DNA of 19,389 nt from Campylobacterota bacterium. GTDB taxonomy: Bacteria; Campylobacterota; Campylobacteria; Campylobacterales; SZUA-545. Below the pieces are notes generated by a model. The model was not told the DNA's origin and searched no databases. It saw only the letters and a program-made list of their open reading frames with translations. The stretch is taken from positions 1-19,389 of the forward strand of contig PWVP01000185.1 in the NCBI GenBank assembly GCA_003561815.1. Reading direction: 5' to 3'. The position numbers and the translations under genes are program-made. Below are positions 1 to 6,718 of the stretch, piece after piece; the first letter of the stretch is position 1; each line of letters begins with the position of its first letter.

Positions 1-66
1 AAGCGATTTGATCTGCAAATCATCGGGGGTGAAGGGGGTCTGACACTCTTTGCAGATAGTCCGCAC
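1..66 (-). CDS. possible partial gene, N-terminal zinc-ribbon-like segment, runs off left edge
   Basis: On the minus strand, a GTG at 66-64 opens a frame that stays open to base 1, giving 22 residues. It includes RTICKECQTPF, a CxxC pair followed by an aromatic residue, as at the start of many small zinc-ribbon domains. The frame is open upstream to a stop near 143, and another GTG about 20 codons earlier could also start it. No strong ribosome binding site is visible. The only support is the CxxC pattern and the open frame; the second half of any zinc site would lie outside the window. The family is not recognised, and it could be chance. Confidence 0.3.
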   Translation of the reverse strand, partial: MRTICKECQTPFTPDDLQIKSL

Positions 67-198
67 CAGCCGCTTTGTGGAAAAAGCCGCTCGAAAACAG
101 CTCAGAACCGCCGCGATCGACACGCCAATCGCTTATCTGCCGTCACCTTCGAGGCGGTTTGCGAAGATGGGTTTGGCCCAAAAAGTCGAAGTGTGGCG

Positions 199-210
199 AG
201 CAGCGCTGCT
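199..210. repeat. 12-bp perfect palindrome at the toxin stop codon
   Basis: AGCAGCGCTGCT reads the same on both strands and overlaps the TAG stop of the toxin gene (211-209). On the minus strand a run of five T follows only about 15 bases later, so it is not a classical intrinsic terminator. It could be a weak terminator element, a 3' stabilising hairpin, or chance. Confidence 0.35.
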
Positions 211-535
211 AGAGAATCTTGAATAAGCAGCTCTTCAAAAGCGCATACTCCTCGGCGGTGACATTGCCTAATCGCTCCTTGAGACGGCCTTTAGAGAGGG
301 CACGGATCTCGTAGATGCAGGCATCGGACTCTTTTTTCAGTTTTTGGCGTGCCGGGATACGCAGACGGTAGGGGGTCGCGTTGTCCTCCAGTACGGTTGA
401 GAGGGGGATGACCATCACGGTTTCTAGCATCCGGGCGTCCTCTTCGTGGCTGAGTAAGATGGCCGGACGAAGCTTGCCTATCTCGCCGCCTTTGGCCGGG
501 TTGAAGTCGGTTAGATAGATGTCGCCGCGTGTCAA
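209..535 (-). CDS. type II toxin, MazF/PemK-like endoribonuclease
   Basis: This 108-residue protein has the N-terminal MazF/PemK signature: RGDIYLTDFNPAKGGEIGK followed by RPAILLS, then a VMVIPLST strand. The fold is an SH3-like barrel, and members of the family cut mRNA at short sequence motifs in the cytoplasm. Length matches the family (about 110 residues). The start is TTG at 535-533; its bases form TTGA with the TGA stop of the antitoxin gene, a 4-base overlap that implies translational coupling. The weak TTG start fits the need to make less toxin than antitoxin. Family membership is clear; cleavage specificity cannot be read from the sequence. Confidence 0.87.
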   Translation of the reverse strand: MTRGDIYLTDFNPAKGGEIGKLRPAILLSHEEDARMLETVMVIPLSTVLEDNATPYRLRIPARQKLKKESDACIYEIRALSKGRLKERLGNVTAEEYALLKSCLFKIL

Positions 536-780
536 AACCCGTCCCCCGCGCTATCATCACCGATCGGGTCTTTGGCCTGTGCGGCGGCTACGCGCTTGAG
601 CAGGGCGGCACGCTTTTGGCGCTCTACGGTCGCCACCGCCTCTTCGATCAGTTTGGCATAGCGTTCGGGTACAAAATAGCCGATCGGTTCTCTTTTTCGT
701 CCATCGTGCAGGTGGATGATTTCATCGCTGCGGAGCAGTTCGCTACGGCTTCGCAGCTGGGCTACTGTCGTTTCTATCAT
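532..780 (-). CDS. antitoxin, Phd/YefM-like, partner of the MazF-like toxin
   Basis: This 82-residue protein begins MIETTVAQLRSRSELLRSDE and continues with HDGRKREPIGYFVPERY. That resembles the Phd/YefM type of antitoxin: a short N-terminal DNA-binding and dimerisation domain, then a flexible charged tail that would wrap the toxin. ATG at 780-778 is preceded by AAAGG (791-787), six bases away, a good ribosome binding site. The gene lies directly before the toxin and overlaps it by 4 bases, so the pair should be co-transcribed. The promoter upstream lies inside palindromes, as expected for autoregulation by the antitoxin or complex. The family call rests partly on context. Confidence 0.78.
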   Translation of the reverse strand: MIETTVAQLRSRSELLRSDEIIHLHDGRKREPIGYFVPERYAKLIEEAVATVERQKRAALLKRVAAAQAKDPIGDDSAGDGF

Positions 781-794
781 GACAAACCTTTATG

Positions 795-822
795 ACATTT
801 GTAAATGTGCTATTCTAGCACA
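795..822 (-). promoter_or_regulatory. toxin-antitoxin promoter within two overlapping palindromes (candidate operator)
   Basis: Read on the minus strand, TGTGCTA-GAA-TAGCACA (822-806) is a perfect 7-bp inverted repeat with a 3-base centre. It contains an extended -10 element, TGC followed by TAGAAT (817-812). A second palindrome, ACATTT-AC-AAATGT (808-795), overlaps it by three bases and would cover the transcription start near 805. A repressor on either site would block RNA polymerase. The arrangement is typical of autoregulated toxin-antitoxin operons. Confidence 0.65.
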
Positions 823-827
823 GCACC

Positions 828-1103
828 CTAAATCATCTCCCAATCCAAATCAAAGCGATACTCAAAAGCCTCCTGCTCTAGCAGTTTTTCGATCTTTTCT
901 GCCCATATTCTGGCATCCGCTTCGCTGTGTAGTGCCATACAGAACTCGATCAGCCCCTCATCGGCCCGATCGCCGCTGCTATCAATCGCGGAGACCCCCC
1001 TGTTTTTGAGCTTCTGCTTGATGCTGCTTAGCACCTTGCGCCGTGCTTTGAGTCCGGCGGGGTAGAGCAGGGTGATGTCGATTGAGCCAGCCAGTATTGT
1101 CAT
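828..1103 (-). CDS. DUF503-like small protein
   Basis: This 91-residue protein begins MTILAGSIDITLLYPAGLKA. Its layout matches DUF503 (YlxP-like) proteins: an N-terminal strand, the segment GLKARRKVLSSIKQKLKNRG in the place of the family's SLKEKR-R-L-K helix, a strand around LIEFCMALHS, and a C-terminal helix with an acidic end. The family has a ferredoxin-like fold and no settled role; Gram-positive YlxP has been linked to ribosome assembly. ATG at 1103-1101 has no ribosome binding site, and a -10-like TAAAAT sits only six bases upstream, so the message may be leaderless. The gene is followed after 47 bases by the toxin-antitoxin pair, which has its own promoter. The family call is from pattern memory and is moderate. 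Confidence 0.62.
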   Translation of the reverse strand: MTILAGSIDITLLYPAGLKARRKVLSSIKQKLKNRGVSAIDSSGDRADEGLIEFCMALHSEADARIWAEKIEKLLEQEAFEYRFDLDWEMI

Positions 1104-1109
1104 TTGGCT

Positions 1110-1115
1110 ATTTTA
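1110..1115 (-). promoter_or_regulatory. -10 element for the DUF503-like gene
   Basis: On the minus strand TAAAAT (1115-1110) lies six bases before the ATG at 1103. Transcription starting about seven bases after the -10 would begin at or within a base or two of the start codon. No -35 or ribosome binding site is evident. Confidence 0.4.
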
Positions 1116-1142
1116 CACCAACACAGCCCCTTAGCCCCTCTG

Positions 1143-1151
1143 TGATAAAAT
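1143..1151 (+). promoter_or_regulatory. extended -10 promoter for pepA-ychF
   Basis: TGATAAAAT is a TGn-extended -10. The predicted start near 1158 gives a leader of about 20 bases that contains GGGAG before the pepA ATG at 1180. No clear -35 is seen. Confidence 0.5.
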
Positions 1152-1179
1152 CCGCGCAATTTTAATGGGAGTTTAGGTG

Positions 1180-2634
1180 ATGCGACTTGAGATAAGCACC
1201 GAAGCACTAGAGAGGATCGAGGCGGAGTTTAAACTGATCTTCGTCTGTGCTAAAGAGATGGAGCACGGCTGGGTGAGCGACAGCGCGCTGCTGAAGAAAA
1301 TGGGCTTTGAGGGGGAGGACGAGAGCCTCTGTCTGCTGCCTGAGCGCGGTGAGTGCTATGTGGGGGTGGAAAACCCCGCCGATCATGAGAGCTTCCGTGC
1401 CGCGGCGGCGGCTGCGATTCGCGCCCTGGGCAGCTACCGCATCGATACGCTGGCGGTGGGTAGCTACGATGAGGGTCAGAAGCTCACAGCCACAGGGGCG
1501 ATCGCTGAGGGGATCTTGCTGGGCGCCTACCGTTTCGATCGTTACAAAAGCAAGCCCAAGCCAGCGCAGCTTCAGCGGGTGATCTTCTCCACCCAGAGCT
1601 TTCAGGGCGGCAGCGTAGAGGAGGCGGTGCTGAGCGAGACGATCGATCGAGCGACGCAGCTTTGTGATGCGGTCAACGGTGTGCGCGATTGGGTCAACAC
1701 CATGCCCGATACCATGACGCCCGAGGCGTTGGCCGAGGAGGCCGAGCAGATCGCAAAAACACACGATCTGGCGTGTCACATCCATGATGAGGATTTTCTG
1801 CGTGAGCAGAAGATGGGCGCTTTTGAGGCGGTCAGTCGCGCCAGCACCCGTCCGCCGCGCCTGATTCACCTAAGCTATGCGCCCGAGGGGGCGAAAAAGC
1901 GGGTTATCCTTGTGGGTAAGGGGCTCACCTATGATAGCGGCGGCCTGAGCCTCAAACCCTCGGAGTTTATGGCCAGCATGAAATCGGACATGGCCGGTGG
2001 TGCTGGGGTGCTCGGTGTCATTAAAGCGGCTGCAGCACTCAAGCTGCCTGTGGCGATCGATGCGATCGTGGGGGCGACGGAGAACATGATCGCGGGCAAC
2101 GCCTACAAGCCCGATGATGTCCTGATTGCTAAAAACGGCAAGAGCATCGAGGTAAAAAACGCCGATGCCGAGGGGCGGCTGGTGCTGGCCGATTGTCTCT
2201 GCTATGCGCAGGATACGGTGGAGTCTTTTGACTATATCGTCGATATGGCCACCCTGACCGGGGCGTGTGCGGTTGCGGTCGGTGACTACACCAGCGGCAT
2301 TATGGGCCACGACAGCGCGCTTAAAAAGCAGCTGCTTGAGGCGGCCGATCGTAGCGGTGAGCTGGCAGCGGAGCTCCCCTTTAATAAGCACCTCAAAAAG
2401 CTGATCAAAAGCGAGGTGGCCGATGTGTGCAATATCGGCTCCAGCCGCTACGGAGGGGCGATTACCGCCGCACTCTTTTTAGCGGAGTTTATCGAGGAGA
2501 AAAACCGCGATAAGTGGGACCATATCGATATCGCCGGACCGGGCTTTGTCCAGAAGGTGTGGGGCCCTAATCCCCACGGTGCCAGCGGGGCTGGCGTGCG
2601 GCTCCTGATTAGCTGGCTAGAGGAGGTGGCGTAG
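1180..2634 (+). CDS. pepA: leucyl aminopeptidase, M17 family
   Basis: This 484-residue cytosolic metallo-exopeptidase removes N-terminal residues from peptides using two divalent metal ions. The catalytic domain shows VGKGLTYDSGGLSLKPS (K247, D252), SDMAGG (D270) and NADAEGRL (D329, E331, R333). Each of these sits exactly 23 positions before its E. coli PepA counterpart (K270, D275, D293, D352, E354, R356), so all metal and active-site residues are kept. The N-terminal third is the variable domain. An in-frame GTG just before (1177) is possible, but ATG at 1180 has GGGAG at a good distance. The stop TAG is immediately followed by the ychF ATG, so the two form an operon. E. coli PepA also binds DNA; nothing here tests that. 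Confidence 0.95.
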   Translation: MRLEISTEALERIEAEFKLIFVCAKEMEHGWVSDSALLKKMGFEGEDESLCLLPERGECYVGVENPADHESFRAAAAAAIRALGSYRIDTLAVGSYDEGQKLTATGAIAEGILLGAYRFDRYKSKPKPAQLQRVIFSTQSFQGGSVEEAVLSETIDRATQLCDAVNGVRDWVNTMPDTMTPEALAEEAEQIAKTHDLACHIHDEDFLREQKMGAFEAVSRASTRPPRLIHLSYAPEGAKKRVILVGKGLTYDSGGLSLKPSEFMASMKSDMAGGAGVLGVIKAAAALKLPVAIDAIVGATENMIAGNAYKPDDVLIAKNGKSIEVKNADAEGRLVLADCLCYAQDTVESFDYIVDMATLTGACAVAVGDYTSGIMGHDSALKKQLLEAADRSGELAAELPFNKHLKKLIKSEVADVCNIGSSRYGGAITAALFLAEFIEEKNRDKWDHIDIAGPGFVQKVWGPNPHGASGAGVRLLISWLEEVA

Positions 2635-3738
2635 ATGGCACTGAGTATCGCGATCGTGGGTCTGCCCAATGTCGGCAAATCCACCACCTTTAACGCCCTG
2701 ACCAAAGAGCAGAACGCCGAAGCGGCCAACTACCCTTTCTGCACGATCGAGCCCAATAAGGCGATCGTGCCTGTACCCGATACCCGTATCGATCAGCTAA
2801 CCGAGATAGTGAAGCCCGAGCGGGTGATGCATGCGACGGTGGAGTTTGTGGATATCGCCGGGCTGGTGCGCGGTGCCAGTAAAGGCGAGGGGCTGGGCAA
2901 CCAGTTTCTAGGGAACATCCGCGAGTGTGCGGCGATTTTACATGTGGTGCGCTGCTTTGAGGATGAGAATGTTACCCATGTGGAGGGCTCGGTCGATCCG
3001 ATCCGCGATATCGAGACGATCGAGACGGAGCTGCTGCTGGCCGATATGCAGGGGATCGAAAAGCGGATCGAAAATCTCCAGAAAAAGGCCAAAGGCAACG
3101 ACAAAGAGGCTAGGGCGATGCTCGCTGTGGCTGAAGAGATGCTGAGGCACATGGATGGGGGCCACCCGGTGAGCACCTTTGAGCACAGTGACGCGGTGGC
3201 GCTTGAGCGGCTTTTGCGCGAAGGGCGCTTCCTGACGGCCAAACGGATCATCTATGCGGCCAATGTCGAGGAGGGGGAGCTGCTGGAGGATAACCATCTG
3301 GTTAAAAAGGTGCGCGACTATGCAGCGGAAAAAAACGCCGAGGTGATCAAGCTGTGTGCCAAGATCGAAGAGGAGATGGCGGGCTTGAGCGATGAGGAGC
3401 GCATGGAGTTTCTTAATGATATGGGCGTCGAGCAGAGCGGCCTGGATCAGATTATCCGCAAAGGTTACGAGATGCTGGGCCTGATTAGCTACTTCACCGC
3501 CGGGGTAAAAGAGGTGCGCGCCTGGACAATCGAGCGGGGCTGGAAAGCCCCCAAAGCCGCCTCGGTGATACACAACGATTTCGAAAAAGGGTTTATCCGC
3601 GCCGAGGTGACCAGCTTTGAGGATTTTGTGAAGCATGGCGGGGATGCGAAGTGTAAAGAGGCGGGTGCGATGCGCCTGGAGGGCAAAGAGTATGTCGTCC
3701 AGGATGGCGATGTGATGCACTTTCGATTCAATGTCTAA
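2635..3738 (+). CDS. ychF: redox-regulated ATPase YchF (Obg-like)
   Basis: This 367-residue P-loop protein matches the YchF/OLA1 family in length and order of parts. The G1 motif GLPNVGKST is at residues 9-17. The switch/G3 region is DIAGLVRGASKGEGLGNQF from residue 73. The usual NKxD motif is replaced by NVEE, which explains the family's preference for ATP over GTP. A coiled-coil hairpin follows, and a C-terminal TGS domain ends in DGDVMHFRFNV. The family binds ribosomes and affects translation and stress responses. Its ATG touches the pepA stop with no spacing, so translation is probably coupled. yggT begins ten bases downstream, suggesting one transcript continuing into the next pair. Confidence 0.95.
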   Translation: MALSIAIVGLPNVGKSTTFNALTKEQNAEAANYPFCTIEPNKAIVPVPDTRIDQLTEIVKPERVMHATVEFVDIAGLVRGASKGEGLGNQFLGNIRECAAILHVVRCFEDENVTHVEGSVDPIRDIETIETELLLADMQGIEKRIENLQKKAKGNDKEARAMLAVAEEMLRHMDGGHPVSTFEHSDAVALERLLREGRFLTAKRIIYAANVEEGELLEDNHLVKKVRDYAAEKNAEVIKLCAKIEEEMAGLSDEERMEFLNDMGVEQSGLDQIIRKGYEMLGLISYFTAGVKEVRAWTIERGWKAPKAASVIHNDFEKGFIRAEVTSFEDFVKHGGDAKCKEAGAMRLEGKEYVVQDGDVMHFRFNV

Positions 3739-3748
3739 GGGGTAGTAG

Positions 3749-4039
3749 ATGAATGTAACGGGGACTTTTTTTATGGCGATTGTGACGCTTTTAGATCAGG
3801 TGATCACCCTCTATATCTGGGTGGTGATTATCGCGGCGGTGGTCACCTGGGTGCGGGCCGATCCGTATAATCCGATCGTGCAGGTACTTAACCGCCTGAC
3901 CGAACCGGTCTATGCGCGCATTCGCCGCATTATGCCCACCACGATTAGCGGGATCGACTTTGCGCCGATTATTCTGATTTTGGCACTGCAGTTTGTGAAG
4001 CTGTTCTTTATCCAGCTACTTTATGGCATGGCTGCCTAA
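3749..4039 (+). CDS. YggT family inner-membrane protein
   Basis: This 96-residue protein has two hydrophobic segments, about residues 8-33 and 70-92. They flank a polar loop with WVRADPYNPIVQVLNRLTEP and then IRRIMP, the hallmark of the YggT family. The function is poorly defined; family members have been linked to osmotic tolerance and to cell-division or membrane-organisation genes. ATG at 3749 is preceded by AAGGGG at a good distance. The last 17 bases overlap the start of slt, so the two are probably translated together. The same pairing of yggT with a lytic transglycosylase gene occurs in Campylobacter as I recall it. Confidence 0.88.
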   Translation: MNVTGTFFMAIVTLLDQVITLYIWVVIIAAVVTWVRADPYNPIVQVLNRLTEPVYARIRRIMPTTISGIDFAPIILILALQFVKLFFIQLLYGMAA

Positions 4040-5678
4040 GGTGCGCCGCCATCTTCTCTTGCTGCTTCTGCCCGCCTTTATCTGGGCGCAGCCGACGCCA
4101 CCACCTCTGAGTTTTGATGAGCTGATGGAGGCGACCCCCAGCCGGGCCAAAGATTACGCCATTGAGCTCTATATGCAGCAGCGCGCCTCGGCCGATGAGG
4201 CCAGAGCGCTCTTTTTTAGGGTTCGCGCGCCGAAGACCACCCATCTTTCCGCTCTGGCCGAAAGAAGCGAGGACCCCGTGCTCTCGGCGATGCTCTCCTG
4301 TCGAAATGCCGCAAGCAAAGATCTGCTTGAGGTGTCACCCGCCTGCCTCTCGATCGCACTGAGCCCGGCGCGTGCGCTGCATTTAGAGCCCGGGCAGCGT
4401 CGAAAACTCGCCGATCGCGTTGCCCCGCTCGATCCGATTAAGGCACGCATTTTCCACGCGATGGCTGGCAGCGAGCCCCTGCGGCACTTAGGCGATGAGC
4501 CTGATGCCTTTTTTGCGGTGGCACTTCAGGCGCCACTGGCCTACCTGCGCGAGAGCGCCAACCAGCCGCTGAGCGCCGAACAGATCCGCGCTCTGGAGTC
4601 GGATGCACGCATGGGCCGTCTGGTGGAGCGCGCGCTGGTGCATGACTACCCTCAGGCGTTGCGCGAGTCGCTTCTTTTGATCGATCCGGCTCGTCTGGAT
4701 CACCAAGGGGCCCTCTATCTGGGGCTACACGCACTACAGGCGGAGCGGAGCGATCTGGCTGTGCGCGCTTTTAGGGCGGCGGAGTCAAAGGGGTGGAGTC
4801 GCTACGGAAAGGACCGCGCCCTCTTCTGGCTCTGGAAGGCCAGCGGCGAAAAGGCGCATCTTCAGGAGCTGGCCAGAAGCCACGATGTCAACTTCTACGC
4901 CCTTTTGGCAAAGGAGCGGCTTGATCAGCCGTGGCCGGATGTGGTGACGCGCGTTTTGCCCCGCAGCGAGGCTCGGGCACACTATGATGAAAAGCGCCTC
5001 TTTGATCCCTTCTTCTGGGTAGATCTGCACCGCACGATTCGTAGCGGCAATACTCAGGCGATGGAGCGGGAGCTGCTGCGGCTAGGCCATAAGCGCGCTG
5101 AGCCGTACCGCGCGGCGATTGTGCGGGAGATGGGATCCGGGCGCGATCACTACTTTTTAAACCCCTGGCCTGATCTGATAGCCGATCTGGGCACCTCCGA
5201 TCGGGCGATCTTCCTTGCGTTGATGCGCCAGGAGAGCCGCTTTATCCCGGCGGCCATCTCGGTTTCGTATGCGATTGGGAGCATGCAGTTCATGCCGTTT
5301 TTGATTGAGCATATGGATAAGGAGCGCGGCCAGCGGCCCGATGCGTGGGCGCACTTTAGCCCCTACAACCAGATCCCCTACGCCAAAGCCCACCTAAAAT
5401 GGCTTCAGGCCCGTCTGGCCCATCCGCTTCATATCGCTTACGCCTATAACGGCGGTATCGGTTTTACCAACCGGATGCTAGCGGGCGAGATCTTTACCAA
5501 AGGCCCCTACGAGCCCTTTATGAGCCTGGAGCGGGTGCCGATCCAAGAGCCGCGCGAGTACGGCAAAATCATCCTGGCCAACTACGCCATCTACCGCAAG
5601 CAGTTTGGCGATCCGGTCTCTATTGAGCGGCTTTTGGAAATGTTAGTACCACCGAGCGATCTGTATCCCGATCTGTGA
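4023..5678 (+). CDS. slt: soluble-type lytic murein transglycosylase, SLT domain
   Basis: This 551-residue periplasmic enzyme cleaves the MurNAc-GlcNAc bond of peptidoglycan to give 1,6-anhydro ends. Residues 1-22 form a signal peptide (two Arg, a run of Leu, cleavage after IWA). A long alpha-superhelical region follows, as in Slt70. The C-terminal catalytic domain has the motif RQESRF with catalytic Glu404, then AIGSMQFMP and AYNGG. The ATG at 4023 overlaps yggT by 17 bases and has no evident ribosome binding site of its own, so it may depend on reinitiation. GTG at 4041 is a less likely start because the AAGG there is too close. The 3' end overlaps the convergent lipoprotein gene by 59 bases. 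Confidence 0.92.
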   Translation: MAWLPKVRRHLLLLLLPAFIWAQPTPPPLSFDELMEATPSRAKDYAIELYMQQRASADEARALFFRVRAPKTTHLSALAERSEDPVLSAMLSCRNAASKDLLEVSPACLSIALSPARALHLEPGQRRKLADRVAPLDPIKARIFHAMAGSEPLRHLGDEPDAFFAVALQAPLAYLRESANQPLSAEQIRALESDARMGRLVERALVHDYPQALRESLLLIDPARLDHQGALYLGLHALQAERSDLAVRAFRAAESKGWSRYGKDRALFWLWKASGEKAHLQELARSHDVNFYALLAKERLDQPWPDVVTRVLPRSEARAHYDEKRLFDPFFWVDLHRTIRSGNTQAMERELLRLGHKRAEPYRAAIVREMGSGRDHYFLNPWPDLIADLGTSDRAIFLALMRQESRFIPAAISVSYAIGSMQFMPFLIEHMDKERGQRPDAWAHFSPYNQIPYAKAHLKWLQARLAHPLHIAYAYNGGIGFTNRMLAGEIFTKGPYEPFMSLERVPIQEPREYGKIILANYAIYRKQFGDPVSIERLLEMLVPPSDLYPDL

Positions 5679-6123
5679 GCTTGAGCTGAAGTCGCGTGGC
5701 GCTTTGGGTGGGAAACTGAACAATATAGTAGCGGCTCCAGCGGTTAACCAGCGGCATCAGCTTTAAAAGCGGATCGTTGCGATCGACCGCCTCCACCTGG
5801 GTGGCGTTGGTGTCGTTGAGGCTCAGCTGAAAAAGCGGGTTGTGGATTCCCGCCTGATCACCCCTGAAATCATCGTGGATATAGAGCCCCACAAAGAAGC
5901 TCTCATAGCCCTGGTAGGCGGGCTCATCGGGGTGGGTGGCGTTGAGGTAGGTGGCGCTTAAGAGCGCTTTGCTCTCGAAGCGATCGGTCAGCTCGGCGCG
6001 CTGGGTGTGGGGCAGGGCGTCTATGTAGCTGCTGCTTCCCGTGAACCCGATAAAGGCCGACTGACCACATCCGGCCAGAAAAAACGCCAGCAGGAGAGCT
6101 GCTGAGTAACGCGCCACCACCAT
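5620..6123 (-). CDS. small putative lipoprotein
   Basis: This 167-residue protein opens with a lipoprotein signal peptide ending in the lipobox LAGC, with Cys19 as the lipid-bearing residue. The mature part is soluble and has no motif I recognise. The last part (LQLKLTDRDTDRSVVLTF) looks like beta strands. ATG at 6123 has AAAGG upstream and gives a proper signal peptide; a GTG at 6162 would add 13 polar residues and is less likely. It lies opposite its neighbours, between slt and mobB; I recall a lipoprotein gene in this place and orientation in Campylobacter, so it may be conserved in the phylum. Its 3' 59 bases overlap the end of slt. Confidence 0.72.
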   Translation of the reverse strand: MVVARYSAALLLAFFLAGCGQSAFIGFTGSSSYIDALPHTQRAELTDRFESKALLSATYLNATHPDEPAYQGYESFFVGLYIHDDFRGDQAGIHNPLFQLSLNDTNATQVEAVDRNDPLLKLMPLVNRWSRYYIVQFPTQSATRLQLKLTDRDTDRSVVLTFPKAAQ

Positions 6124-6152
6124 AGAGAGACCTTTGTTGCTTTTTGGTTGAG

Positions 6153-6161
6153 ATTCTACCA
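6153..6161 (-). promoter_or_regulatory. extended -10 promoter for the lipoprotein gene
   Basis: On the minus strand TGG followed by TAGAAT (-10 at 6158-6153) is a TGn-extended -10. The start near 6146 gives a leader of about 22 bases containing AAAGG before the ATG at 6123. The form resembles the toxin-antitoxin promoter. Confidence 0.5.
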
Positions 6162-6190
6162 CACTCTGGCTGCCTTTAGCCCCCCTGGGC

Positions 6191-6196
6191 TACAAT
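6191..6196 (+). promoter_or_regulatory. -10 element for mobB-fbp
   Basis: TACAAT lies 28 bases before the mobB ATG at 6225, with GAAGGGG in between as ribosome binding site. No good -35 is visible. It is divergent from the lipoprotein promoter about 40 bases away. Confidence 0.4.
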
Positions 6197-6224
6197 CACC
6201 CCAGCTAAAGACGAAGGGGTGTTG

Positions 6225-6716
6225 ATGGGAAAAGTGGTCGCTTTTACCGGCCCTTCCGGCAGCGGAAAAACCACGCTGATTGAGAAGATCGCCCAGATTT
6301 TAGCGCCCAATAACCGGGTCTCGATTGTCAAAAACGATCCGGGGGATAAGGCGCAGTTTGATGTGGCGGGCAAAGACAGCCATCGCTTTTTTCATACCGG
6401 TGCGGAGGTGGCGGTGATCAGCCCGATGCGAACGACCCTCTTCTCCCATCGAACCCGCAGTGTGGACGAGGTGATTGATCTCTTTGGGGAGTTTGACTAT
6501 CTACTGGTCGAGGGGCTAAAAAACCTGCCGCTTCCTCGCATCGCCATCTTTCGCGGGGAGATCCAGCCTGACTATTTCCCCTACTCACAGGCGATCGCAA
6601 CCGATGAGAGCGTCGATCTGGAGGCTGCGGGCACACCCCGAACCCTCGATCGGCTCGATCTGAACAATCCGCAGATGGTGATCGAGTGGATTAATCGCTA
6701 CGCAAAAGAGGTGTAA
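6225..6716 (+). CDS. mobB: molybdopterin-guanine dinucleotide biosynthesis protein MobB
   Basis: This 163-residue P-loop GTPase-like protein opens with VVAFTGPSGSGKTTL (Walker A from residue 9). It then has IVKNDPGDKAQFDVAGKDSH and a later LLVEGLKNLPLPRIAIFR strand, as in MobB. MobB binds GTP and assists MobA in attaching GMP to molybdopterin, making the cofactor for enzymes such as formate dehydrogenase and nitrate reductase. GTG (6219) and TTG (6222) precede in frame, but ATG at 6225 has GAAGGGG at the best distance. The gene lies two bases before fbp, in an order also known from Campylobacter. mobA is not in the window. Confidence 0.88.
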   Translation: MGKVVAFTGPSGSGKTTLIEKIAQILAPNNRVSIVKNDPGDKAQFDVAGKDSHRFFHTGAEVAVISPMRTTLFSHRTRSVDEVIDLFGEFDYLLVEGLKNLPLPRIAIFRGEIQPDYFPYSQAIATDESVDLEAAGTPRTLDRLDLNNPQMVIEWINRYAKEV

Positions 6717-6718
6717 GC

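Noticed and set aside
529..795. Plus-strand open frame opposite the antitoxin
   Set aside because: The minus-strand antitoxin has a good ribosome binding site, an operator-like promoter and a matching toxin partner.
1207..2391. Two minus-strand open frames opposite pepA
   Set aside because: The plus-strand gene keeps every M17 active-site residue. The antisense products look like low-complexity, His- and Arg-rich shadow translations.
2938..3720. Open frame of about 260 codons on the minus strand
   Set aside because: It lies opposite ychF, which has all family motifs. Long antisense frames are common in G+C-rich genes, and this one has no recognisable domain.
4041..4043. GTG as alternative start of slt
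   Set aside because: The AAGG is directly adjacent, too close to serve as a ribosome binding site; ATG 4023 also gives a normal signal peptide.
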